64,000 nt of DNA from Ganoderma boninense (taxonomy: Eukaryota > Basidiomycota > Agaricomycetes > Polyporales > Polyporaceae): contig CM035313.1 of assembly GCA_002900995.3 (NCBI GenBank), positions 558,001 through 622,000 on the forward strand, in the 5' to 3' direction. The translations under genes and the position numbers were made by a program. Under the pieces are notes generated by a model. It ran no database searches. It was not told the origin of the DNA and saw nothing but the letters and a program-made list of their open reading frames with translations. Positions 22,707 through 33,031 of this stretch are shown piece after piece; within the stretch, counting starts at the first letter, position 1; every line of letters begins with the position of its first letter.

Positions 22707-25700
22707 CTACAAGCTGACAATGTCGTGCATACGTCTGATAACCACTGTCCCATCCATTCCTCCCGACGACAACGTCTTCCCATCAGGAGAGAAAACAAGG
22801 TGCTCCACCCGGTCGTCGTGCTCGGAGAGCGTCGCCACCTGCGAGCCATCGCTGGCCTTCCACACCCTCACCGTCCTATCCCATGTAGTGTTGCAGGGTC
22901 CGGTCCTAGGACTAGTCTAGGACCGGAGAAAAGGCCGGGACTGACCTCCAGAGGACCGGACCAGGACCGCAAAATTACTGGTCCTGTCCTCGGTCCCGGT
23001 CCCAGTCCCTTCCCTATGTGCACTTTGAAAGGACCACCAAGGACCGGTCCGGACTAGTCCTTGTATACCCCCAAGGACTGGTCAATTACCAGTATTCATA
23101 AGTCTTTCTTTACCAAATTCAAGCCCAAACAGCCGGGGTTGAGACGGAGCAGCGAGCTGCAGCTGTTGAAATACAAATTGGGGTTAGGGTTAGCTGCACA
23201 GAAGTGACAGCGCCGGCCGTTTACACTGACTTGGACTGTCTCACCATCTACCTCAGCTACCTCAGCTTAGCCTAAGCTTATGTATTAGAAACTCACTGGG
23301 GTACTTTTATTGTGCTTTCTGTATTACTACTCAGCCCTCCACACCAGGAAACACAGCAGGAGCCTCAAAGCCAGCTGATCAAGACGAAGATTTAGACATA
23401 TCTCTATAGTTTGTGGGCGGATTGGCCTGTTTAATACTGCGTTGGAAAGATATCGTCAAGGGCTTTCGGACGTGCCCATGAACGTACGTTTTGGTGCTCT
23501 ATTTCTTTCTCAATACCGCATACAGTTCGCTCTATGGTATGTCCTATTGTTGGAACTATCATTCCATCACTTCCTGTCCGATCTTTACGTCCTGTATATC
23601 GTTAGAAAGCCACATAATGTAGCTTTCTAACGATATATAGAACGTAAAAATCTGTCTAGGGAGTCCGGAGTTACATTGACTTTTTCCTCCAGGACTGGTC
23701 CTGGACTGGGAAAGACTGGTCCAGGACCGTTGTGCAGTCCAGGACCAGTCCGGACTGAGGACCGGACTGCAGTCCTCCTCAGTCCTAGGAGGACTGCAGT
23801 CCTGGTCCTGGTCCTCATTTTCGGGGGCAGTCCTGTCCGGTCCTCGGTCCTTGGTCCTCAAAAAATTACCTCGAGGACCGGGACCGGACCGGACCCTGCA
23901 ACACTAATCCCATGACGTCGACGCGATGTACGTCCCGCACGGAGAGAAGCGCGCCTTCGTGGCCCGGTCCTTGTGTCCCTTCAGCAAGAATACCTCCTCG
24001 GCAGTGTGCACGTCGTGGACGCACACCGTCCCGTCCAGCAATGCGACTAGCACCAGCCTCCCGTCTGGCGAGAACGAGACGTCATTCGCGAGGGCTGGGT
24101 ATCGCAAAAGAGATACCCTCAACGTGGTCTCGATGTCCCAGATCTCGACCGCGGCGCCCCCAGAAGCATGGGCGAGACGGGTGCTTGTTGGGTCGAAGGC
24201 AGCGGCGAGGGTGGCCACAGGTCCTGTAGTTCGACTATGGGGAAGTTCAGGCTGGCCTTGGATGTACTGGTGCAGGCGTCCGGACTGAACATTGTAGACG
24301 CAGTAGTTGCAACCAGCCAGCCCAAAGACGAGCCAGCGGCCGTCAGGGGAGAACGTTAGGCATCGCGCCACCAGGGGCAGGTTCACGTCCCGGACGTCGA
24401 GGAGAACTTGGAGCCGCTTCAGCGTCTGTCCGTCCCAAAGCTGCACAGTCCCGTCCCATAGTGCGGTCCCGATGATATTGCTATTCTGCGGCCATACGAT
24501 GGTGTCAGCGTGTGCGGTTAAGTCAATCATGACATGGCATGCATCCCGGTCGAGATGCCAAAGCACCATCTTGCCATTTTCGCCCGTGGAGAGGAGGTAT
24601 CGGCTGTCTGGGGAGAATGCGAGCGAAAGGATTGGTGTGTAATCATGGGCGACCCATTGCCGAATTAGATTTCCTTTCGTGCTCCAGAGGATGATGGTAA
24701 AGTCGTCGGACCCACTAGCAACCCACATGCTGTCCGGGGAAATGACGAGTGTGCGCACTGAGGCATCATGACCGGCAGGGAGAACTGGACGGACAATATA
24801 GATAGAATTAACCAATCACTGCCAGGAAGAAACATACGTGCATACTCACCTGTCTCTTCGCCCTCTACCGTGAGCTGGCCGCGTTGAGAAAGCTTAGGGA
24901 ATTGAGTCCCAAGCACGGAATTCCAGAATGACTGTCTGTTAGCACGGAGTTTTCTCACATACCACACAATACGGGGCTGGGGGAACCTGAGCAGAGCACA
25001 TTCCAGTTGCTGGTTCATATCCAATGCAGTTGAATCAATTTGGAGCGCACGCGATAGCAGAGCCCTGGCTAGATCCATGCTAGATCCCGTTGTATGCAGC
25101 TGAACCACGACCTCCTTCAGAAGTGGGGTATGGAAATCCTCCAGTAGCTTCGTAGGGTTGGGAAAGGACAGAAAGGGGTAGCCATTTGCGAAATGCCTGT
25201 GCGGTATCCGCAGGACTAGAGATCGTAGTCGAATCCAACCAGGCCCTTTTAGAATGAATTCTAAACGAGACCACTCGAACTCCCAGGGCGTGTCCAGGGG
25301 ATAAAGGAAGACCGAGGTGCGGTTGACATTGAGCGGGGGTGCTACGATGTACCATTTAAATCACATCAACAATGAAGAGAGTTCGTGAAGTGCGGAGATT
25401 GAATCATACCTGCTATTGAGAGGCTTTCCACCATACATGGCGCTAAATTCGAATCAAACAGTAACCCAGCTATAGATGGAGTGGAGTTGCAACTCCCAAT
25501 CATAGACGCGACATCGATCTGGAAATCAGAAATCAAGGGATTAGAGCAACACAAACACTTAATTCGATGTCGCTCACAGCTAGTGTCTTCAGCCGCAATC
25601 GCTTGGACAAGCGTTGTTTGAGGAGGTCGAGGTGTCTTTGATTCGCTCCACTGCCAATTTTGACTTCGGTGCAGGTAAGATGCTCAAGATTTGTGAACGC

Positions 25701-26138
25701 CAAGAGTATTCGGACAAGTGGTAGATAGGTGTCGAAAGAAAGATGAGAGAGGTGGAGGGTTTGGATATGGGTTCCAAGTCGTTGGAAACAGGTGAAGGTG
25801 GACTGATGCAGCGCGCGAATCGGTTTCTGAGAGACAAACTTGATCTCAGAAAGACTTGGAAGGGTGCGAAGGAGGGGGACTGGGGCGAAGTCCATGGGGT
25901 CCACGACGATTGACCGAACGAGGGGTTGGAGGTGCGTCTTGGCCTGGAGGAAGTCACAGAACTCGAAGTTCCGATCCCTACTCCTCAGGCAGACACCCGC
26001 GACCATCAAACAGAACGCGCGAGGGCGGAGTTGGCGACATGAAAGGGATAAGCTGCATAACGTTTTGAAGTGGTTGCCAGAGTGGCCAATGACCTGCTCG
26101 ATGACTTCCCAAGGCAGGCGTGGGGATGAATGCTCCAT
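22707..26138 (-). pseudogene. F-box/WD40 fusion gene, array copy 2, disrupted by a hAT-like insertion
   Basis: Exons 26138-25578, 25518-25410, 25341-24850 and 24784-22707. Omitting the inserted 1,021 bp and one 8-bp duplication gives 2211 nt, an exact 737 codons. The protein has LPWEVIEQVIGHSGNHFKTL, SLSCRQLRPRAFCLM, a full middle region (GWIRLRSLVLRI, PTKLLEDFHTPLLKEVV, QFPKLSQRG) and a WD40 end with GHDASVRTLVISPDS and SPCGTYIASTSWD. As it stands, translation stops at TAG supplied by the first three bases of the element. The product is then about 680 aa and lacks the last 56 residues, which hold the closing part of the propeller. No other lesion was seen, so the insertion looks recent. A truncated protein might still be made. 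Confidence 0.85.
22886..23906. mobile_element. Non-autonomous hAT-like DNA transposon, 1,021 bp
   Basis: The ends are perfect inverted repeats starting TAGTGTTGCAGGGTCCGG and ending in the complement. The target duplication is ATCCCATG on both sides (22878-22885 and 23907-23914). Eight-base duplications and TAGTG...CACTA-type ends are the signature of hAT elements. Both ends (22905-23070 and 23690-23890) are packed with GGTCC/GGACC words such as GGACTGG and AGGACCGG, like the subterminal transposase-binding repeats of hATs. The middle (about 23080-23680) has no transposase frame, so it must depend on a helper. It holds two tandem GGGTTAG units near 23183 and a 16-bp-stem hairpin at 23595-23637. 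Confidence 0.88.
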
Positions 26139-27502
26139 AACGAGAGACAGTCGAGGGGATGGAGCCTCCGTGGTGAGAGGTACATACAAGACAGGACTGA
26201 GAGCGAGCGAGAATATTGAACGCACCCAGAGGAGCCCTCTTCCGGGATGCTTTTGAAGTCGACCGTGACAGCAGGCACGAGGGGGCATGACTGTAGAGAG
26301 AACCCACCGCACAGCAAGCAGGCGGTGTTCGTGGTAAGACCGGTCAGTCGAGTGTCCTAGTACCGACTGCTAATGCATGCTCGACGCAACAGGTTGTACC
26401 CTTCTTGGGCGATCGTCGGCTTCTGACTGAGCCTCAACTGCACGGGATCTGGTAAAGTGACAGCGTTATGGACAATATGAGGTGGATAGAGCGCATACAC
26501 GCACCGCCTCGGCATTCCTCAACTCAACTAGCCCTTCGCCCTTTCCACCCGCAGTAAGAACGTCATGTCGAGAACAGCACCTATGAGAATCGTCACAAGG
26601 AGACGACAGTTCATCCGACTTGGCTGCGAGGAGTACTAGACGATAGCGATAGCCCTCTGGTCAGCCTGGGACACACTGTCCCTGCCAGTAGTTGTAGTTC
26701 AGGAAAGAGATCTTAGTGTGGTGAAGAACTCGTGCATCAAGTCATTTGTGGGTATCTATGGAGGGCCAGTTGAGTACGTCGAATAGCTGCAGAGCGCGGC
26801 GTGGTGGCTGTAAGGGAATACAGTACTCAGCGTCTCCTTGAGGGGCGCAGGGTCCGAACTCCGCGAACAGCCAGCGGCGCGAAATTTTGGCAGCCACCGC
26901 CATGCCCGGGTCCGTTCGCGGATTGTCTTGCAATTCAGCTCGTCCTAATTCTCAACAACTGTACGGGGGGTGACTATAGCCAATATTTGGAAGTCTTGTG
27001 TTGATGGATCTAGATCTCACTGGAGTCCGGTTTCGACTGGAACCGCATGCGGCGCGCAATGACGTGCGACGCGACCACCTCGATTTCTATGCACGCTTCG
27101 GAGGCCCTATGCTTGTGAGTGCTCGATCCAACCAGCACACAGAACCGCAAGTTTCCGCTACCTGGGAGGCAGACAGTGTCGTTGCTAGAGGTGTTTGTCT
27201 TGCAACATGGGTGACTGGCGCCGGTGAGATTTGAACAGCCTGTCGTTCTTCGCCTCGCTGTCCTGACTGGAGTGGCTCAACAGTGAAACCACCACTATGT
27301 TTCTGTGGCGCTGTTGTCGCCCTCAGGAGTTCTGGAGAAAGGCGGACTGCCTTCGACGGTTCACGAATGTCGGCTAGACGGTTAGACGACCGTACAGCAG
27401 AAGAGAACATACTACTGTATCGTAGAATTAGTGTTCCGAGGTTCCTTAGAAATCGAGGCAACGCCATCTGTTGCAGAAAACCCCACACAATACCAAGGGA
27501 AT
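26139..27502. other. Spacer between array copies 2 and 3, no gene recognised
   Basis: 1.36 kb. Short open frames only (a 133-codon minus frame at 27087-27488 and a 63-codon frame at 26742-26933), with no domain. It includes the promoter of copy 2. Confidence 0.45.
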
Positions 27503-29487
27503 CTATGTATCCTCCTCGTCCTTCGGGATGATATCGTGCATATGCCGTATGATGACCGTCCCGTTCCTAGCCCCAGACGCCAACGTCCTCCCATCCGGAG
27601 AGAAGGCCACATGCGTCACCAAGTGTCCGTGGTCGCAGAAAGTCGCCACGCACGACCCGTCGCCCGCCCGCCAGACCCGCACCGTCTCGTCCCACGACGC
27701 CGACGCGACGTACTTCCCGCACGGGGAGAAACACGCGTTGGAGACGATGCTCGTGTGCCCCCTGAGCCGGCGCACCTCGACGCCCTCGCGCGCGTCCCAG
27801 ATCCTCACCGTCCTGTCACTCGACGCGACCAGCAGCATCCCCCCGTCGGGGGAGAACGCGACGTCGTTCGCCTCCCCAACGCGCCGCAGGACGCGCTGTC
27901 GCCGGCCCGCCTCGACGTCCCAGATCTCAACGGCCTCGTGCCGGGAGATGGTCGCGAGCCGCGTGCTCGTCGGGTCGAACGCGGCCGCGATGTCGAGCAT
28001 GCGCATCGTCCCGAACTCCCCGGGCTCGATGAGCTTGTGCAGCGCGCCCGCCGCGACGTCCCAGATGCAGTAGTGGCACGGGAACGCCCAGGAGGCGAGC
28101 CAGCGACCGTCCGGGGAGAACGCGACGTACTGCATGCCCTTCATGGGCTGCGCCCTGAGCACGTGGAGCTCCTCGAACGTATGTGCGTCCCAGAGCCGCA
28201 CGCTCGCGTCGAAGGACCCGGACGCGATTGTATCGCCGCGGGGGGACCAGGCGCAGCTCGAGACGGCGGAGATGTGGCCTTCGAGCGTGGCCGCTACTTT
28301 GATGGCGCCTTGGCTGATGTCCCGGACCTCCAGCTTTCCTGCACCGTCGCCAGAGACGAGATATCTGCCGTCCGGGGAGAATGCGAGCGACCAGACGGAC
28401 TCGTGGGCGTCGATAAGCCATTGCTGGGCAATGTTTCCGTCGGGGTTCCAGAGGATGACGGTCGAGTCCTCGGACCCACTGGCCACCCATTTGCTGTGAG
28501 GCGACACAACGAGAGCCTGTAATATAGCGCCGTGGCCACCTGGTGTGACTGCTTGAAGCGTAAGGTGGGATTCGGCATGACCTCAGGCATATGACTTGAA
28601 AGCTGAAGCACCAAAGAACGCAGCCGGGACCAGTGGGAGGGAGTAGTGTATGAAGGTATCTGGTCTGTGTTCTATGACAGGCAGAGTGCATGAAAAGTAT
28701 GATCACAAAACTGTACAACAGAAACGCCTGCCAACGTACCTCTGACAAGCCGGAGGCTCTCCACTGTGGATGGTGCCAAAGCCTGGTCAAAAAGCAAGCC
28801 GTCCACAGACGCGTCTCGAGTATCCCTACACAGGGACAGATGATCGATCTGCAGGGAAGGATGTCGAGTCAGGGTTCGAATGAGGCTGACAACACCTATG
28901 GTACACACGCTCAGAGTCTTCAACCGCATTTGTTCGGACAAACGGCGTCTGATGACATCCAGAGGTGCTCGATCACCTGCCGCGTTGACGACTACATGTG
29001 TGCAAGTGAGGTGGAGGATGTTGGCGAAAGCGAGGAGCGCTCGGGCGAACGGTAAATATGTCGCAAAGGAAAGACAAGAAAGGTGTAAGGTTCGGACGTT
29101 AGCTCCGAAGCGCTGGGAACAGGTCAGACTGGAATGATGCCACATGGTGGGAAGGATGTGGGCGGACGTAATATTAAGACATTCTCGGGATGTGAATTGA
29201 ATTTCAGCGAGGTTTGGGAGGATATAAAGGAGGGGGAATGGGGCAAAGTCGTCCGGCCGGACAATGATCGAACGAACGACAGGCTTCAGATGAGGGTTGT
29301 CCTCCAAGAAGTCGACGAACGCGAAGACCCGCTCCCTGCTCTTGAAGTTGAGGCGCGTAAACAGTACACAGCGGCTACGAGGGTGGAGTTGTCGACACGT
29401 AAGGGAGAAGCCGCGTAGGGTATTGGAATGGTCACCAGAAAGGTCGATGATCCTCTCGAGGACTTCCCAAGGTAGTGAATGCCCCAT
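27503..29487 (-). CDS. F-box/WD40 fusion protein, array copy 3 (shortened), 600 aa, 4 exons
   Basis: Exons 29487-28909, 28848-28740, 28664-28596 and 28548-27503 sum to 1803 nt. It starts MGHSLPWEVLERIIDLSGDH with SLTCRQLHPRSRCVL, then FVDFLEDNPHLKPVVRSII, and ends with a WD40 domain (FSPDGRYLVSGDGAGKLEV, FSPCGKYVASASWDETVRVW, FSPDGRTLASGARNGTV). Exon 3 is 69 nt (23 codons), against 351-492 nt in the other copies. It keeps the WSRLRSLVLQL block but lacks the following block of about 100 residues (KLLE-F-H-P-LKEV to LSQRG). The first intron (66 bp) is in frame and could be retained. Exon 3/4 borders are inferred from phase and from the matching border in copy 1. It looks expressible but reduced. 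Confidence 0.75.
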
Positions 29488-30384
29488 AGTGAAGCACGCG
29501 CGAGCAAGTGGTAGAGAAGGAGGGGGAAGGTTTCACGTACGGCAAGGCGGGCAGAGGTCAAGGACTATTGCAAGTAAGCGCTATGCTCCTTGGTTTTGAC
29601 CGCCGTAACCCCACAGAGTGATCAGGCCTCCGAATAAGAAGCCTTCTCGTAATGGGACGACAACTATGAGTTGACACTCACATCCAACGTTATTCCTCTG
29701 GGTTGGATGGCCAGATCTATATCCATCCACATCGCTTGCTGTCCGCTGGAAGGCCCGTCAAGAAACCGCCGCCACTGGCATGCTCGTCGGCGGCTACCAT
29801 CTTCCGATACCGTAAATGCATGCCCTGAACATAAGAAGGCTCGTATGGATGCTTCCTGAGGCTGTTCACTCTAGGACAAAGAACTCTACCGGGGAAAGTT
29901 GTCAGTGTTGGTCCGATGGAAGAGGCTGGACCGTGATCTCACTAGAAATATGGTCGACCAGTGCCGCTCACTGGCGCGCGCCGAGTGACGGCCTGGGACA
30001 ACTTGAAGCCCGATGATACAAAGGTTTGCTGTGCTCTATGATATAGGGTGCCTTCTACCCTACAGTCAAAATCAGAGATGATTGTGGCCAGTGCCAGACA
30101 GAATGAGCGAAGCTGAGCTGCGACGAGTGGCTCAAGCTGTGGCCGGGGGCGGTGCATGCGAAAACGACTCGCGGCCCCAATCCGGCCCGGACATTTCGGC
30201 GTCTGCCGGTGGATGCCTCCGTGCTAGAGGGTCAGTCGTGGTTTGAACTTTTCTCTTCCTTCCTACGCTGGCATCCTAATGCTGATAGTCGTTATAGAGG
30301 AATTGTACACAAGAAGGTATTCTAGGAAAGCAGTCGAAGTTGCCTCGGCGGTGCGTCAAACTTCTTCCGAGGTTCAAATATCTA
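29488..30384. other. Spacer between array copies 3 and 4, no gene recognised
   Basis: 0.9 kb. Only short frames. A minus-strand piece near 29940-30010 reads GTGRPYF, faintly like the GH27 gene, but the likeness is too short to call. Confidence 0.45.
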
Positions 30385-32689
30385 CTAAACGAGATCCCTC
30401 ATCTTTCTGATGACTACCGTCCCATTCCTCGCTCCAGAGACCAGCAATTGCCCATCTTGAGAGAACGTTATGCAGCGTGTGACGACGTGCTTGAGTTCGA
30501 GGCATGTCGCGAGACACGACCCGTCCCCCGTCCTCCAAACCCGCACCGTCCCGTCCCACGATGCTGACGCAATGTACTTCCCACACGGAGAGAAGCACAC
30601 CTTCATAACCCCATCCTTGTGTCCCTCAAACAAGGACAGCTCGACGCCCAAGTGCGCGTCCCAGACGGTCACGGACCCATTCCCCACCGCTGCGGCCACC
30701 AGCAGCCTCCCGTCCGGCGAGAACGACACATCGTTCACCCTTCGGAGTCGCTCCAAGGCAAACAGCCTGCCCCTCTTTCCCTCCGAGGACGCGCCCAAAG
30801 CTGCGATATCGCCGGGCTCAGAAGCGGTGGTGATCTGCGAGTTTCCAACAGCAGCAGCATGGAGCCCGTCGCGTGGAGAGCATTCCCCACCGTCGGCCGG
30901 GCTCTCTTCCTGGACGGCGGACTTGCGCAGCACGTCGCACGCAATGTCCCAGACACAACAGATGCCAGACGAGGATCCGCCAGCAAGGCTGCGCCCGTCG
31001 GGAGAAAACGCGAGGGAGGGGACCTCCGGGGTCGGCCACCCGTCGAGCACCCGACGCTCCGAGAACGTGCGTGCATCCCACAGACACACGGTTGCATCGA
31101 GGGATCCCGACGCGATCAGACTGCCTTCGGGCGACCACACGCAGCTGGTCACGCCGCCGCTGTGCCCTTCGAGGACGGCGGCTTGGCGTGCGTCTGCGCT
31201 CGGACTCAGCCTCCAGACGATCAGCTTCCCGTCGTCGGCGCCCGAGACGAGATAGCGGCCATCTGGGGAGAAGGCGAGCGACCAGACGGGCTCGTAGCCG
31301 TGGGGGACCCATTGTCGGGCGATCTTCCCGCTGGCCTCCCAGAGAATGATCGTGCAGTCCTCCGACCCGCTGGCGACCCACGCGCTGCCGGGAGAGACGA
31401 CGAGAGTGTGGACTGCGCCATCATGACCTGGGGGGAAGGCTAGAATTGACTGTGGTCAGTTCAAAATCGGGGTGTACAGTTTGGAAGTTACCTGGCTCGG
31501 ACTTCAAGGTCAGTGCGCCCCGTTGAGAAAGCACGGGGAAGTGTTTCGAAAGCTCACTAGCCCAGAACGACCTCCTGCGCAGGGGCGATGATATCCATGT
31601 CATGCTGAGGTGCGAAAACTTAAGAAGACAGCGTTCTAGCTCCTCCCATCCGTCCTGCCCTAATTTATAATTGGCGTTAGAGGATATTAAGCTCTTCAGG
31701 ACGGTGGGGATAGGAGTGGCTGGTTCCAGCTCCAGCACTACCTCCTTCAATGCCGGGCTATGAAATTGTTCCAAAAGTTTAACCACCCCAATAGGACTGC
31801 CATGGTGGAAGCGAAGCACCAAGGATCGCAAGCTAGTCCATCCAGAGGCGTTAGAGAATGCATCTGGCCCGATCCCTGCAACGATGATCTCAAATCAACG
31901 AGGATACGGTCCATGGCAGTTAACGAACCTACTTGAGGTGATCGTGAGGTGATCTACCGTGGCGGGTGCCAACTCCGGAGAGAAGAGGAATGGGTGCACA
32001 GTCGTACCGCGTACCGGAGACAAGTATTCGACCTGTAAAAAGTTTCAGCTTCAATAATATAATAGTACTCGCATCGACAAGGAGAGGGTGCGGGCCGATG
32101 GCACTTACTCACCGTCAACGTCTTCAGCCGCATGCGCTCGGATAGACGTCGTTTCAGCAGGGTCAGCGGAGCCGCATCCCCCGCAGTTTTGATTGAGACG
32201 TCCGTGCAGGTAAGATGTCTGAGGCTCGAGAACGCCAGGAGCATCCGGGCGAGGGAGGAGTACGTCGGGAAAGAGAGTCCGGAGAGATGCAGTGTCTCGA
32301 TCCGCGTCCCAAATCGCTGGACGCAGACCAGACTGGATGGATGCCATGTGAGATGGACAGGGGACAGAACCCGGACGCGGAACTCGATCGCAGCTTTAAA
32401 GATTCGGGAGGATGTGCAGGAGCGGGAACGGCGCGAACTCCGTCGGATCGGCGACGATCGTGCGGACAAGCGGTTTGAGGTGCGGTTTGGCCTCGAGCAG
32501 ATCCACGAACGCGAACATGCAATTCCGGCCCTGGCGGAGGCTCGCGCGGCGGACCATCAGGCAGAGAGCGCGGGGGCGCAGTTGGTGGCAGGTCAGCGAG
32601 AAGCTGCAGAGCGTTCTCAGATGGTCGCTAGTATGGCCCATGAGTCGTTCGATAACTTCGAAAGGTAGTCGTAGTCCTTGTGGCTTCAT
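30385..32689 (-). pseudogene. F-box/WD40 fusion gene, array copy 4, one-base frameshift
   Basis: Exons 32689-32113, 32032-31933, 31875-31492 and 31439-30385 keep the phases of the family, but exon 1 is 577 nt where a multiple of three is needed. The break is at the TTTAAA run (32395-32400): after HILPNL the frame hits TAA, while one base on it continues as KAAIEFRVRVL in line with the paralogs. The rest is intact: LPFEVIERLMGHTSDHLRTL, SLTCHQLRPRALCLM, GWTSLRSLVLRF, LLEQFHSPALKEVVLELE, then WD units such as FSPDGRYLVSGADDGKLIVW and FSPCGKYIASASWDGTVRVW. Without the extra base it would be about 704 aa. A sequencing or assembly error in this run is possible; if so this is a working gene. Confidence 0.8.
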
Positions 32690-33031
32690 GATAGTCCGAG
32701 TGTGAAGGGAGAGTCAATTGCAAGGTCCAGGCAGGGAGCGAAGGGTTATCGGATCGCCGGAGGTCGAACTTACACGAGGCGTTGCAGTACTTGGTCATGT
32801 ATCACAGTAAGCTTGGAGAGTCTTGTTGGGGAACCTTGAGAAGCGCTGTGTCCTATGAAGAAGATCCTCGTGGTCCAATATCGACAAGAATAATGTACAG
32901 CTCTAACTGCAGGAAAATACCATCGACAGCGTAAGCTATACTAACCACAACCACCCAGCAACCTGTTCGTCCAAGACTGTTAAAGCGACGATAAATTTAA
33001 CAACCACACCCCGATAGAAACTGTACCCGTC
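32690..33031. other. Short intergenic region
   Basis: 342 bp between the start of array copy 4 and the stop of the PAQR gene. Nothing recognised. Confidence 0.5.

Noticed and set aside
23183..23197. Telomere-like repeat inside the hAT-like element
   Set aside because: Only two GGGTTAG-type units; too short to be an interstitial telomere tract.
27431..28522. 363-codon open frame on + opposite array copy 3
   Set aside because: Antisense of a WD40 exon; its reading follows the third-base GC bias of the true gene.
29940..30160. Possible GH27 pseudogene fragment reading GTGRPYF
   Set aside because: Only about 12 bases match the intact GH27 gene (CACTGGTCGACC); neighbouring sequence shows no further GH27 blocks.
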